Positions 46,985 through 56,828 of a DNA stretch of 64,000 bases are shown in pieces. The DNA comes from Candidatus Scalindua sp. (lineage in GTDB: Bacteria; Planctomycetota; Brocadiia; Brocadiales; Scalinduaceae), in NCBI GenBank assembly GCA_018670825.1, contig JABHIW010000110.1:86091-150090 (forward strand), given 5' to 3'. The notes under the pieces are model-generated. The model searched no databases and was not told the origin of the DNA. It worked only from the letters and a program-made list of their open reading frames with translations. The position numbers were made by a program, and so were the translations under genes. Position 1 is the first letter of the stretch, and the number at the start of each line of letters is the position of its first letter.

Positions 46985-48120
46985 TTGATCAAAGATCTGG
47001 GGCCAATAATACTCATATCACCTTTCAGAACATTCCATAATTGAGGTATTTCATCTATCCTGAAAAACCTTAGGATCCTACCCACGTCAGTAATCCTCGG
47101 ATCAACTTTTGAGCCGGCCAAGTTTCTTTCCTTTTCCTGTCCACATTCCATGGTCCTGAACTTCACAATTTTGAACGTTTTTGCGTTTATGCTAACCCTT
47201 TCCTGGCTAAAAAAGACAGGCCCTCTTGACGTCGCCTTTATGGCTATTGCTACAACAACCGCCAATGGAAGAAATACTATAATTCCGAAGACAGAAAGGA
47301 CCTTGTCTATAACCATCTTCACCTTTGTATTATATACATTTTTCCTTATTCCATAGAAATCAGCATAACCAAGCCAACTGTCATTTATATGTAATATCGG
47401 GACCTTTCCTGCAATATGTCCGTAGAACGTAGGCATATCATAGGTATCTACCCCATTAAATTTAATATTCATTATTCTTGTTAAGAGTATAGGGGACGAG
47501 CTATGAGTAATAGCAACTACCACGGTATCAACACTGTCGTTTTCTGCCAGAGAAGCAAGCATGCTTGTATCTCCAACGACTTTAGCTGAACCAATAATTA
47601 AGCCCTTCTTTTTTTCATCATCATCTAAAAAACCCATAACCTTGAAGTATTCAAATTTACACAAATCCTCATATACTTCTTTGCCTGCTTTACCGGCTCC
47701 TACAATAAAAACTCTTGACTGGACTTTTGAATATTTAAAAAACAGTTCAAAGAAGTATCGCCATAAAAACAAAAGAGAAAATATGATAAAATAATTTAAA
47801 ATAAAAACTATCCTGCTACCTCTAAACGGATCAAAGAAATATAATACAAAAGCAATCAAGGTATTTGCAATTACTATTGCGATGATAAGTTTGACTAAAT
47901 AACGGAAACGGTACAACTTTCCTTCAAAACTGTAGACCTCAGCAATATAGAAAAGAAAAAGGAATGTTAATAGCGATAAAGCCAAACCACCTGAACCATG
48001 ATAGATTACATTTACAAACTCCCCGTACCTGATTGCGTATGACAAATAGAAGGCTGTAATAATTAACAGGAAATCCCCTGCCATAAGAATTAATTTTTTC
48101 CTTCGCAAACGTTTTAACAT
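46750..48120 (-). CDS. Polyprenyl-phosphate sugar-1-phosphate transferase initiating polysaccharide synthesis (WbaP/WcaJ type)
   Basis: A 456-aa inner-membrane enzyme. N-terminal membrane segments (residues ~12-130) are followed by a nucleotide-binding-like region (FIVGAGKAGKEVYEDL, VMGFLDDDEKKKG, ~135-240), a further membrane segment (VIDKVLSVFGIIVFLPLA, ~275) and the catalytic bacterial sugar transferase domain (SRGPVFFSQERV, KIVKFRTM, IPQLWNVLKGDMSIIGPR, RPGITGWAQVN). It transfers a sugar-1-phosphate to undecaprenyl phosphate, the first step of O-antigen or exopolysaccharide repeat assembly. It lies 3 bases downstream of the GT2 gene on the same strand, so the two are probably co-transcribed. 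A partial second copy of its 3' end lies at 44.6 kb. Confidence 0.93.
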   Translation of the reverse strand: MLKRLRRKKLILMAGDFLLIITAFYLSYAIRYGEFVNVIYHGSGGLALSLLTFLFLFYIAEVYSFEGKLYRFRYLVKLIIAIVIANTLIAFVLYFFDPFRGSRIVFILNYFIIFSLLFLWRYFFELFFKYSKVQSRVFIVGAGKAGKEVYEDLCKFEYFKVMGFLDDDEKKKGLIIGSAKVVGDTSMLASLAENDSVDTVVVAITHSSSPILLTRIMNIKFNGVDTYDMPTFYGHIAGKVPILHINDSWLGYADFYGIRKNVYNTKVKMVIDKVLSVFGIIVFLPLAVVVAIAIKATSRGPVFFSQERVSINAKTFKIVKFRTMECGQEKERNLAGSKVDPRITDVGRILRFFRIDEIPQLWNVLKGDMSIIGPRSLIKEEVEEFTSKVPYFFLRHSIRPGITGWAQVNYKHGVCVEDSIEKLQYDLFYIKNLSLALDFHIFLKTVKAVLFGRGAR

Positions 48121-48123
48121 ACT

Positions 48124-48879
48124 CTATTCTCTTACAAAAAACTGCGGAATCTTGGAGATATTCTTAAGCAGAATAGTATACCAACCACCACAAAGATAAT
48201 TTACTTTCCACGCTCTATAATCTTCTATACTTTTTTTCAACAAATTTCTCAAGCCGCTATTGCTCACACCGCCAACCCTCATCTTTATCAATACTTCAGG
48301 AATATAATGTGAAGAAATCTTATTTTTTTCAAAGAGTCTCAACATCAATTCATAATCTGCCGCAATCCTGAAATCAGTATTAAAGAAACCGTATCTTTTG
48401 TAGATATCTCTTTTAAGGAACAGAGTAGGATGAGGAGGCATCCATCCCTTTTTAAACAATCCATCATAATAAGGTCTGGATTTCCAATACCTAACTGTTT
48501 TTTCAATATTATGTCTACCTACATACATGAGATCGCCATAACAACCGTCAACATTATACTCTATCATTTTGAAAACTACTGTATTTATAATCTCATTGTC
48601 TGGATAAATATCATCCGCATGGAGGAATCCCACAATCTCTCCGGTTGCCATCTGAAGGCCCTTATTCAGAGCATAATATAAACCATTATCAGGCTTACTT
48701 ATCCAGTTTGAGATCTTATCCTTATACTTCCTTATAACCTCAACTGTACCGTCAGTAGAACCTCCGTCCACAATTATGTATTCAATATTTTCGTAGCTTT
48801 GGCTAAGAACACTATTTATACATTGCTCAATTAATTCTACTTCATTAAATACAGCAGTAATGATTGATACTTTAGTCAT
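48124..48879 (-). CDS. Family 2 glycosyltransferase
   Basis: A 251-aa cytosolic or membrane-associated GT-A enzyme. It has the nucleotide-sugar binding start (KVSIITAVFNEVELIEQC), the IIVDGGSTDGT motif, the DxD-type FLHADDIYPDN (about residue 90) and an acceptor-side WMPPHPTLFLKRDIY region ending in RIAADYELMLRL. It resembles WcaA/WcaE-type transferases of exopolysaccharide clusters. Donor and acceptor are not predictable. Probably co-transcribed with the initiating transferase directly downstream. Confidence 0.92.
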   Translation of the reverse strand: MTKVSIITAVFNEVELIEQCINSVLSQSYENIEYIIVDGGSTDGTVEVIRKYKDKISNWISKPDNGLYYALNKGLQMATGEIVGFLHADDIYPDNEIINTVVFKMIEYNVDGCYGDLMYVGRHNIEKTVRYWKSRPYYDGLFKKGWMPPHPTLFLKRDIYKRYGFFNTDFRIAADYELMLRLFEKNKISSHYIPEVLIKMRVGGVSNSGLRNLLKKSIEDYRAWKVNYLCGGWYTILLKNISKIPQFFVRE

Positions 48880-49365
48880 AATCTACAGAAATACTAACAT
48901 GGACTAGGGTCCTGTAATAAACGAATAATCTGGTAGAACCGTTTATATTAAATAGCTTACTACGTCCACCTTGCTTATAATCTATTAAAAAACAGATGAA
49001 AGAAGCATCCTATGTAAGATCTGAGCATGTTCCAAAAGAGAAAAAAAGGTATATGTATTGTTAATTTAACAACTTAGCATACGTTATGCGTGAATGCAAA
49101 TACCATATGAAATTTTGTCCTATTGATTACTTTAAGATTATTGATGGAAAAATTAGACATGTAATAATGGACGTGATATCTGATATAGCCATTTAAATCC
49201 ATAAAATCTTTAAGATATATATCATTAAAACGACTGGAGCAAATCATATCGCATATCACTTATAAAACTCAGTAAAAAAGCTAAAAACATTATATGCTGG
49301 CCTACAATTTGCCAAGTAGTACCTTGCCGAAATAGAATCCCCCCCTTTAGATTACTTACTTTCTT
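48880..49365. other. Intergenic, nothing recognised
   Basis: About 490 AT-rich bases between two minus-strand genes. There is no gene with family features, and no tRNA or repeat recognised. A promoter for the downstream GT2-transferase pair may lie near 48.9 kb. Confidence 0.45.
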
Positions 49366-49965
49366 TTATGGCAAGGAAATCTGCAAAACAATCGAAGTAT
49401 ATGGAATCCAAAACAGATCATGACGTATGTGTGAAACTGCTGAGTCAAATACTTCTGATACTAGAGAAACATAAGTTTTTTCATCACGAACATACTTGCC
49501 ACGGTCTAAGTCAAGCATTTTACGCACAACAAGAGATTGTCCCTCTACATAACAACCGTCCAGGGTAACTATACGGCCACTGGGTTTAAGTAAACGCTTT
49601 ACCCTTTTAAAAAGTGCTATTACACTCCTATTATCCAAATGATGAAGCAACCCGTTCATAATTATCAGATCAAATGGTTCCAAATCTTTCATAGTTTCAT
49701 CATTAAGCTCTTGACAAAAAAAGAGCCCTCTCCGGCCGTACTTACCCTGGGCATAATCGATATATCTCTGATCCGTATCAAGGCCAATATAATCGGATTC
49801 CGGCAAATATTCTATGACATACCCCAGACCACAACCAATATCGAGGATTCTTTGCCCGGGATTATAAGAAGTAAATTGCCTTACACATTCCCATCTTGCA
49901 TGTTTAGCGCCAATTAGACCTTGAACATATAAATAAATTGATGGATTTGACAGTAGTGAAAACAT
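49366..49965 (-). CDS. Class I SAM-dependent methyltransferase
   Basis: A 199-aa protein with SAM motif ILDIGCGLGYVIEYLP (residues ~40), acidic motif II (YIGLDTDQRYIDYA), LIIMNGLLHHLDN and the post-II LLKPSGRIVTLDG. The small size and methyltransferase_11/12 layout fit many small-molecule methyltransferases. Its place in the polysaccharide locus suggests sugar or lipid-linked methylation, but the substrate is unknown. It is transcribed alone, with a long spacer on each side. Confidence 0.85.
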   Translation of the reverse strand: MFSLLSNPSIYLYVQGLIGAKHARWECVRQFTSYNPGQRILDIGCGLGYVIEYLPESDYIGLDTDQRYIDYAQGKYGRRGLFFCQELNDETMKDLEPFDLIIMNGLLHHLDNRSVIALFKRVKRLLKPSGRIVTLDGCYVEGQSLVVRKMLDLDRGKYVRDEKTYVSLVSEVFDSAVSHIRHDLFWIPYTSIVLQISLP

Positions 49966-50382
49966 TTTTGAGAGTTAGTATTGAATTAGCGACCACCAGC
50001 ATCACCAGTTTCTTCGTGATATAGAAAATAGAGAGAATCTAAAAATCCTGTTTTATTATATGATCCCACCACTTTATGTACCACATTTAGTTATATAACG
50101 TTGTATCAAGAATGCGTGTCAAAATAAAGAAATTAATGTAATCAATACAATCTTATACGTAATATATTTATCCTTAATTTCTCTTACTTCTTTGTTTCCT
50201 TAATATATCGATTTCTTGATGATACAATACCAAAAATAACTTGATTTTTACTGATCATTGTTCTAGCATTACCCATCTTTCTAAAACAATTTTTTGTCCA
50301 CACATTTTACTATTGCTATGCTTAAATTTGGCATTAACACTGAAACTACCGGTAAAAGAGTCTACGTGGCTAAGGCATAATA
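49966..50382. other. Divergent promoter region
   Basis: About 415 AT-rich bases between the minus-strand methyltransferase and the plus-strand run beginning at 50383. Promoters for both directions are expected; none could be pinned down. No other feature was seen. Confidence 0.4.
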
Positions 50383-51996
50383 ATGCAAATAGAAAATATT
50401 CCTCCTGGTTTAAGTAAATTACGCAATAATAATAGTGCATTTTGGATTATGCTCGTTATCGCTTTGGCAACAACGTTTTTCTCTTACCATCCAGGATTAT
50501 TTACTAAATTTGAATTGTACGATGATCACCATCGGATTCGCATGGCAACCGATGGCCCTGTTCATGATCAAATACCTGAAGGTGAAAAACTTATTCCATC
50601 GTTGCTTGGAAGAGGAGATTATCCTGGACGTTTTACTCCTTTAATAACGAGTACTAACCATTTTTTTGCTTATAGTTTCGGCCTCAATCCATTTCTGTGG
50701 CATATTGTTCCCCTAATATATGCGTTGGCGACTGTAATATTTTTGTTTCTTGCCGCCTCCCGATTCTTCAGGTCGTTCTGGGTTGGAGGCATGCTTGCTA
50801 TCTGGATTCTTCAGGTACCAGATTTAGAAACATGGGTATATATTGCACGTGGTGAACACATCGGCATGGTCTTTCTCTCGGCATGTTTATTCTTTAACGT
50901 CTATGCCAGTCACAAACCTTATATTGGGAAATGGGATTTGGCGGGACTTGTATGTTTTGCCGGAGCGTCTCTGTGTAAGGAATCATTCCTTTTACTTGCA
51001 CCTGCCCTGCTGTACATGATCTGGTACTTAAAAAATGAATCCAGTCCATCATCTCACCGGATGTCATTTAAAAGTCTCTCCATAATAATTTTTTTGTATG
51101 CTTTATGGTCTATACTATTGCTGTCTATGATATTCTTAATGCTTATATTTTCTAAAGGCAAAGTTGTTGATGGAGGTTTTTTCCTAAAAAATACAACCAT
51201 TATTGATTTTGTTAAACAATTATGCATACTTAGCTACATACCGAAACTTTCTCTCTGGTTTATACCAATAATGGGCTTTGTTCTCTGGAGTGTAAAAAAC
51301 AAAAGCTATAAGAATTTATACGCATACAGATATATTGCTATATTCATCTTTTTGTGGGTAGCCCCACAAATCGTTCTTTATGGTGCTCGTGGTGGATTTA
51401 GAGGAAGATATTGGTTACCAATGATAGTCGGGTTTTGTCTGCTTAATGCCATCGCTCTAAAGAAATTAATGAAGGAAAACAGTGCAAGGAATATCTGTGT
51501 GATTGTATGGCTACTTGTTGCACTTTTGACCATCAGGTGCGTTCAAATCAACTGGTCTCAATCAGTAAACTTTAAAAGCAGAACCCATGCTTTTGAAAAC
51601 ATGATCAAAGATGTCGTATCTCACGTCCCTGATAATGGAAACATAGTGGTTGTGGCGAATTCTGCAGACCCGGCTTATGCTGTTGTACATCGTTTAGGTG
51701 TCTTCGGGAAACCACATGTAAATGCATATCTTTATCAAACTGACGGTGCCATCACAGATGGTTTTTGCTTTCCTGAAAAAGGAGACCCAGATGTTCTTAC
51801 CCCTGAGGAAATAGATGCTGTTATTTATTTCAAGCCAGGCTACAGGGATATAGCACAAAGACAGAGGTGGTATAAACGAGAACGATTCAGCTTGCATAAA
51901 TCGATTGAGAAAGAAATTTATCTTTCATTAAGAAAGCTCTCTTTAGTATCATTCGATTATGGGTATGAGTATGACCTATCTACTTCTGCTCATTAA
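50383..51996 (+). CDS. Multi-spanning membrane protein, GT-C glycosyltransferase-like
   Basis: A 537-aa protein with about ten hydrophobic segments and a soluble C-terminal region (residues ~400-537). The first loop carries acidic residues (FELYDDHHRIRM, ~46-57), where GT-C enzymes of the PMT/ArnT kind have their catalytic Asp, and a GRFTPLI segment follows. The layout fits a lipid-phosphate-sugar-dependent glycosyltransferase, but no family signature is strong enough to name it. It is first in the plus-strand run, which fits a role in modifying the polysaccharide or lipid carrier. A DPM1/ArnC-like gene at 57501 could supply its polyprenyl-linked donor. Confidence 0.7.
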   Translation: MQIENIPPGLSKLRNNNSAFWIMLVIALATTFFSYHPGLFTKFELYDDHHRIRMATDGPVHDQIPEGEKLIPSLLGRGDYPGRFTPLITSTNHFFAYSFGLNPFLWHIVPLIYALATVIFLFLAASRFFRSFWVGGMLAIWILQVPDLETWVYIARGEHIGMVFLSACLFFNVYASHKPYIGKWDLAGLVCFAGASLCKESFLLLAPALLYMIWYLKNESSPSSHRMSFKSLSIIIFLYALWSILLLSMIFLMLIFSKGKVVDGGFFLKNTTIIDFVKQLCILSYIPKLSLWFIPIMGFVLWSVKNKSYKNLYAYRYIAIFIFLWVAPQIVLYGARGGFRGRYWLPMIVGFCLLNAIALKKLMKENSARNICVIVWLLVALLTIRCVQINWSQSVNFKSRTHAFENMIKDVVSHVPDNGNIVVVANSADPAYAVVHRLGVFGKPHVNAYLYQTDGAITDGFCFPEKGDPDVLTPEEIDAVIYFKPGYRDIAQRQRWYKRERFSLHKSIEKEIYLSLRKLSLVSFDYGYEYDLSTSAH

Positions 51997-52056
51997 GATC
52001 CACCAATAAGATACTTTTATAAAGACGTAAAATGAGAGGGAAGGAAGTAATTAGAA

Positions 52057-53070
52057 ATGATTAATGTAGGTGTCATCGGATGTGGATATTGGGGACCTAA
52101 TTTAATTCGAAATTTTGTCATGAATCCAGACACTGAGCTACTTTGGGCCTGCGACCTGGATGAAGAGCGGCTGGAAAAGGTCCTGAGCCCATATCCTGGC
52201 GTCCGACGAACGACATCCATCGATGATATACTTTCCGATCCCAGCATTGCAGCTGTGGCTATTGCCACTCCTGTTCATACCCATTTTCCGCTGGCAAAAA
52301 TTAGTCTTGAAAGCGGCAAACATGTACTGATTGAAAAACCTTTGGCATCAAGCGTTGACGAGGGAGAGTACTTAGTCAGTCTGGCGAGGGAGAAGGGGTT
52401 GCAGCTTATGTGTGATCATACGTTTTGTTATACCGGAGCTGTACGCAAAATGAAAGAAATTATTGTATCCGGTGAACTTGGGCAACTCTACTATTTTGAT
52501 TCCGTAAGGATAAATCTCGGGTTATTTCAACATGATATTAACGTTATTTGGGATTTGGCACCCCATGATCTTTCCATTCTGGATTTCCTTATTGAGACGA
52601 AACCAATACAAGTAAGCGCTAAGGGAGCATGCCATGCTGGAAATGGATTGGAGAATATTGCATATGTAACAATTGAATATGCGGATAATTTCATCGCACA
52701 TTTGCACCTTAACTGGCTTTCTCCGTTAAAAGTACGAAAGACAATCATCGGTTCCAGCGAAAAAATGCTTGTTTGGAATGATCTGGAACCTGCCGAGAAA
52801 ATTAAGATTTACGACAAAGGCATAATGGTAAAAGATGAGGAAATGGAAGAACGTGGACGATTGCTCGTTTCATACAGATCGGGTGATATATACGTACCGC
52901 ATATCGATCAAACGGAAGCACTTTCCGTTATGATAACAGAATTTGCCTCATGCATCAAGGAAGACCGCCAGGCACTGACAGATGGCGAAGCAGGATTACG
53001 GGTGCTACAAATTTTAAAGGCGACGGAACAATCCATCAAGAATGATGGGGCTAATGTCCCTATCCAATAA
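52057..53070 (+). CDS. Gfo/Idh/MocA family NAD(P)-dependent sugar oxidoreductase
   Basis: A 337-aa enzyme with an N-terminal Rossmann fold (VGVIGCGYWGPNLIRNF), the family EKP motif (HVLIEKPLASS, residues ~94) and the C-terminal domain with a catalytic-type HDLSILDFL region. It resembles WbpB/WlbA enzymes that oxidise C3 of UDP-sugar uronates before amination. GAGGGAAGGAAG lies upstream of the ATG. It is followed by a hexapeptide acetyltransferase 17 bases on and, farther down, a DegT aminotransferase, the WbpB-D-E set for 2,3-diamino sugars. A UDP-sugar 6-dehydrogenase is not seen here, so that pathway is probable but incomplete. Confidence 0.88.
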   Translation: MINVGVIGCGYWGPNLIRNFVMNPDTELLWACDLDEERLEKVLSPYPGVRRTTSIDDILSDPSIAAVAIATPVHTHFPLAKISLESGKHVLIEKPLASSVDEGEYLVSLAREKGLQLMCDHTFCYTGAVRKMKEIIVSGELGQLYYFDSVRINLGLFQHDINVIWDLAPHDLSILDFLIETKPIQVSAKGACHAGNGLENIAYVTIEYADNFIAHLHLNWLSPLKVRKTIIGSSEKMLVWNDLEPAEKIKIYDKGIMVKDEEMEERGRLLVSYRSGDIYVPHIDQTEALSVMITEFASCIKEDRQALTDGEAGLRVLQILKATEQSIKNDGANVPIQ

Positions 53071-53087
53071 TCTGGAGTGGCTTAAAT

Positions 53088-53564
53088 ATGGAATATTGTA
53101 AGATCGCGAATGATGTACGGCTTGGAGATAACGTTACAATTCATGCTTTTGTCAACTTATACGGTTGCACCATTGGTGATAATACAAAAATAGGCACCTT
53201 TGTAGAAATACAAAAAAATGCCGTTATTGGTAAAAACTGCAAAATTTCATCACATACATTTATCTGTGATGGAGTGAATGTAGGAGACAACTGTTTTGTC
53301 GGTCACGGTGTTATGTTTATAAATGATAATTACCCTAAATCAGTAAATCCGGATGGTAGTCTACAAAAAGAAGATGACTGGAAACATAGATATGTTGAAA
53401 CTGATATTGGAAATAACGTTATTATCGGTAGTAATGCAACGATACTTGGCGGCGTAACAATTGATGACAAATCAATTATCGGGGCAGGAAGTGTTATTAC
53501 AAAGAATATTCCGTCCGGGGAAATATGGGCCGGTAATCCTGCAGAATTTAAAAGAAAAATATAG
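53088..53564 (+). CDS. Hexapeptide-repeat acyltransferase (WbpD/WlbB-like)
   Basis: A 158-aa left-handed beta-helix protein. Repeats of the [LIV]GxxxxI kind run through most of it (TIGDNTKIGTFVEI, VIGKNCKISSHTFI, VGDNCFVGHGV, IGNNVIIGSNATILGG, IIGAGSVITKNI), ending in the usual IWAGNPAEFKRKI. Its length and place directly after the Gfo/Idh gene match the N-acetyltransferases that acetylate 3-amino sugars on UDP. It probably works as a trimer in the cytosol, with acetyl-CoA. Read-through from the gene before is likely (17-base gap), and the following methyltransferase starts 9 bases later. Confidence 0.9.
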   Translation: MEYCKIANDVRLGDNVTIHAFVNLYGCTIGDNTKIGTFVEIQKNAVIGKNCKISSHTFICDGVNVGDNCFVGHGVMFINDNYPKSVNPDGSLQKEDDWKHRYVETDIGNNVIIGSNATILGGVTIDDKSIIGAGSVITKNIPSGEIWAGNPAEFKRKI

Positions 53565-53573
53565 GTTAATCAG

Positions 53574-54236
53574 GTGTCCTTTCTTTACAAATTGTTGAAA
53601 ATTCCTGTATTTTATTCATTGTCGCAAATACTGTTGGCACCCGGATCAGGAATATTACTAAAAAATCAATACTTAAGGATATTTGAAAAATCAAGAGGTA
53701 TCGTGTTAGACGTTGGCTGTGGACCTGCATTAACAACACCTCAGCCTGATGGACTAATAGTAGGCGCTGATATCAATCCTCATTATGTGGAGAAATATAC
53801 CGGTATCGGCATAGATACAAATCCGCAAATTATATCAGATAAGTTACAAAGAAGAAATCGATTTGGATTCGTTTCTTCAGCAGATTCTTTGCCATTTGAT
53901 GATAGTGTGTTCGACGAAAGTCGTAGTGTGGGTCTTTTGCATCATTTGTATACTGAATCTGCCACTAATGTAGTAAAAGAAATGATTCGATGCACGCGTT
54001 CTGGTGGTCATATTATTATTCTAGATAATATTTGGCCACATCGTGCAATCTGTAGGCCTTTGGCATGGCTAACCAGGCGGTTTGACAGAGGGAAATGGAT
54101 TAGAACTGAAGATGAATTATTTGATCTTGTAAATAGCACATATCAAGGAAGATGGGAAAAGCAAAGATTCACGTATTCATTTACCGGCCTTGAGATGATT
54201 CTTTTAAGAATTCAGAAATCTATTGATGAAAAATAA
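53574..54236 (+). CDS. SAM-dependent methyltransferase (methyltransferase_11 type)
   Basis: A 220-aa protein starting with GTG at 53574. The SAM fold shows GIVLDVGCGPALTTP (residues ~40), VGADINPHYVEKY, SADSLPFDDSVFDES and VGLLHHL, with a post-motif GGHIIILDNIWPHRA. The last ~70 residues resemble other sugar-locus methyltransferases but give no substrate. It lies in the amino-sugar operon with a 9-base gap before it and 106 bases before the SDR gene. Confidence 0.85.
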   Translation: MSFLYKLLKIPVFYSLSQILLAPGSGILLKNQYLRIFEKSRGIVLDVGCGPALTTPQPDGLIVGADINPHYVEKYTGIGIDTNPQIISDKLQRRNRFGFVSSADSLPFDDSVFDESRSVGLLHHLYTESATNVVKEMIRCTRSGGHIIILDNIWPHRAICRPLAWLTRRFDRGKWIRTEDELFDLVNSTYQGRWEKQRFTYSFTGLEMILLRIQKSIDEK

Positions 54237-54342
54237 AAGAATAAAAACAAACTTTATTGATTTAAAAATCCAATGTTTGTCAAAAAAAAATAAGAGAAAC
54301 GAGGTAACCCATAATGTTATTAATAATTCAGGAGTTTTATAA

Positions 54343-55359
54343 GTGACACATTATAATGGAAAGACCGTATTAGTTACCGGCGGTGCAGGGTTTATTGGTT
54401 CACACCTGGTTGATGCCCTGATTAAGAAAAAGTATAATGTTAGAGTTTTTGATAATTTAGTTAATGGTAAAATAGAAAATTTAAATCGACATAAAGATAA
54501 CACTCAATTCCAATTCATTTCAGGTAATGTAACAGATCCCTTTGACGTTGCTAATGCTATGGAAGGTATAGATATTGTATTCCATCTCGCTTGTCTTGGA
54601 GTTCGTCATTCAATTACTCATCCTTTTGAAAATCATCGTGTCAATGCGGAAGGGTCTCTGCTTATGTTGGATGCGGCTTACCGATCAAAGGTAAAACGGT
54701 TTCTCTATTGCTCTTCTTCAGAAGTCTATGGGACGGCAGAATACGTGCCAATGCCTGAATCACACCCAACTTGTCCGTGTACTGTCTATGGAGCCGGCAA
54801 GCTCGCTGGAGAGGCTTATGCAAGGGCGTATCACAAAACATACGGACTGCCGGTGGTAATTATCAGACCATTTAATACTTTCGGTCCCAGGTCACACTAT
54901 GAGGGTGACGCGGGTGAAATGATACCAAAATCTATTGTGCGGGCTTTGAATCACCAGCCAATTATCATCTTTGGTAATGGTTCACAAACCCGTGACTTTA
55001 CGTACGTAGAGGATACTGCAAGGGGGCTGGTCGCAGCTGTGGAGTGTGACAAAATGATTGGCCAGACATTGAATATTGGCAGCAATTTTGAGATCTCTAT
55101 CAAGGATTTGGCAAATAAGCTTTCTGTAATGGTAGGGATCACTGACTCAAAGGTTGTGTTGACACCGCAACGTCCTGGTGACGTATTGAGACTGTTTGCA
55201 GATACAAGCAGGTTTTTTAAGCTTACAGGATGGCGCCCTCAGGTAAAATTCGAGGATGGCCTTGTGAAGACTATCGAATTTTTCAGGAATCATCCATTAG
55301 GAATCGGTGAGCTTATGTCAAGTGAAACCGGTCGCAATTGGAGAAAGATAATAAGATGA
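54343..55359 (+). CDS. NAD-dependent epimerase/dehydratase (extended SDR)
   Basis: A 338-aa enzyme with the NAD motif VTGGAGFIGSHLVDAL at the N-terminus, the CSSSEVYGTAE serine region, the catalytic YGAGK (YxxxK) near residue 150, and RPFNTFGPR and QTRDFTYVEDTARG typical of NDP-sugar epimerases and 4,6-dehydratases. The start is GTG at 54343 with CAGGAG 10 bases before. Its stop overlaps the DegT aminotransferase start in an ATGA, so the two are translationally coupled and probably act on consecutive intermediates of the same NDP-sugar. Confidence 0.9.
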   Translation: MTHYNGKTVLVTGGAGFIGSHLVDALIKKKYNVRVFDNLVNGKIENLNRHKDNTQFQFISGNVTDPFDVANAMEGIDIVFHLACLGVRHSITHPFENHRVNAEGSLLMLDAAYRSKVKRFLYCSSSEVYGTAEYVPMPESHPTCPCTVYGAGKLAGEAYARAYHKTYGLPVVIIRPFNTFGPRSHYEGDAGEMIPKSIVRALNHQPIIIFGNGSQTRDFTYVEDTARGLVAAVECDKMIGQTLNIGSNFEISIKDLANKLSVMVGITDSKVVLTPQRPGDVLRLFADTSRFFKLTGWRPQVKFEDGLVKTIEFFRNHPLGIGELMSSETGRNWRKIIR

Positions 55360-56633
55360 TTCCAATAACCAAACCTGTTCTGGGAGAAGAAGAAGCTACA
55401 GCAGCCCGCGAGACAATTTTGTCTGGTTGGGTAACTCAAGGTCCAAAGGTCAAAGCTTTTGAGGATGCTTTTGCACGAATAGTAAGTTCTCAATTTGCAT
55501 GTGCGGTTTCCAGTTGCACAACGGCTCTACACTTAGCTTTATTGGCAGTTGGAGTTAAACCAGGAGACGTTGTTATAACAGTAAGCCACAGTTTTATCGC
55601 CTCAGCTAATGCGATCAGATATTGTGGAGCTGAACCGATATTTGTCGACATTGATCCGGAAACATATAACATTGATCCGGGTGAAGTTCAAAGAATTATC
55701 ACGAAAGACTGTATAAGGAGAAACGGCAATCTATATTATAAAGATATTGACCGTATTGCAGTGGGAGAATCACCCCTTGTACATTTATATAAGAATAAGG
55801 AGAATAATAATCATGGTTTAGGACGTGTTGCCGCAATCTTACCTGTTCATCAGATGGGAATCCCCTGCGAGATAGGTAGGATTGTTGAAATTGCCAGAGA
55901 GAATGGTCTCATGGTTGTGGAAGATGCGGCATGCGCTATAGGAAGTGAGGTGTCACTGGACAATGGTAAGACCTGGGAAATAATTGGGAAACCACATGGA
56001 GATATTGCATGCTTCAGCTTCCATCCACGTAAGGTCTTAACTACGGGCGATGGGGGGATGCTGACAACTAATAATCCTGACTTTGATTCCAAGTTCAGAT
56101 TGTTACGTCAACACGGTATGGATATTCCTGATACAACCCGTCACGGTTCAAGTACCGTCATTTTAGAAAACTATCTGACTACAGCTTTTAATTACAGGAT
56201 GACTGATATTCAAGCGGCAATAGGTTTGGAACAGCTTAAAAGGCTTGATAAAATAATCAAAGAGCGACGTAAGATTGCAAAGCAATATGCGGCTCTGTTA
56301 TCTGATATTCCTTATATAAGCACATTGCGCATTAATAGTGAGATCAACCCTAACTGGCAAAGCTATCCGATTAAACTTTTGGAAAATGCGTCGTTAAATC
56401 AACCGGAACTTATGCAGGCACTGCTGGACAAAGGCATTGCCACACGTCGGGGCATTATGAATTCTCACCAGGAACCGGTATATAAGAAAGCATCCTGGTC
56501 ACTTCTGAATAGCGAACAATGCTGCAAGCAAACGGTCCTGTTACCTCTATTCTCAGGTATAGGTGTACAGAACCTGAAGAGAATCTCGGCCTGCTTACGT
56601 GAAATATTATGTCAACCGTTTTTAACCGGATGA
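55356..56633 (+). CDS. DegT/DnrJ/EryC1/StrS sugar aminotransferase
   Basis: A 425-aa PLP enzyme that aminates a keto-NDP-sugar. I choose the ATG at 55356, which overlaps the preceding stop (ATGA) with GGAG about 13 bases upstream, rather than the TTG at 55338. Motifs: PITKPVLGEEEATAARETI at the N-terminus, SGWVTQGPKVKAFE, SSCTTALHLAL, the VEDAACAIGSE Asp region, and the PLP lysine in SFHPRKVLTTGDGG. An insertion of about 40 residues (~120-160, with NGNLYYKDIDRI) is longer than in standard members and sits near the active-site wall. It is coupled to the SDR. Confidence 0.92.
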   Translation: MIPITKPVLGEEEATAARETILSGWVTQGPKVKAFEDAFARIVSSQFACAVSSCTTALHLALLAVGVKPGDVVITVSHSFIASANAIRYCGAEPIFVDIDPETYNIDPGEVQRIITKDCIRRNGNLYYKDIDRIAVGESPLVHLYKNKENNNHGLGRVAAILPVHQMGIPCEIGRIVEIARENGLMVVEDAACAIGSEVSLDNGKTWEIIGKPHGDIACFSFHPRKVLTTGDGGMLTTNNPDFDSKFRLLRQHGMDIPDTTRHGSSTVILENYLTTAFNYRMTDIQAAIGLEQLKRLDKIIKERRKIAKQYAALLSDIPYISTLRINSEINPNWQSYPIKLLENASLNQPELMQALLDKGIATRRGIMNSHQEPVYKKASWSLLNSEQCCKQTVLLPLFSGIGVQNLKRISACLREILCQPFLTG

Positions 56634-56828
56634 TAGATTAGGAGTCATCCAGATGAATGAAATATGGCTAGCATACAAGGGCTGAATTGATAATTGATGT
56701 TAACTCTTAACGGTAAGAAATGTGATTTGCTTAAAGACCAGTTTGCTACTTTAAGCTACAACAAAAGAACGTTTTTATCGGATCTAGTTTTTTATAATGA
56801 TTGGAATTAAATAAAAGGAAACTTTGTT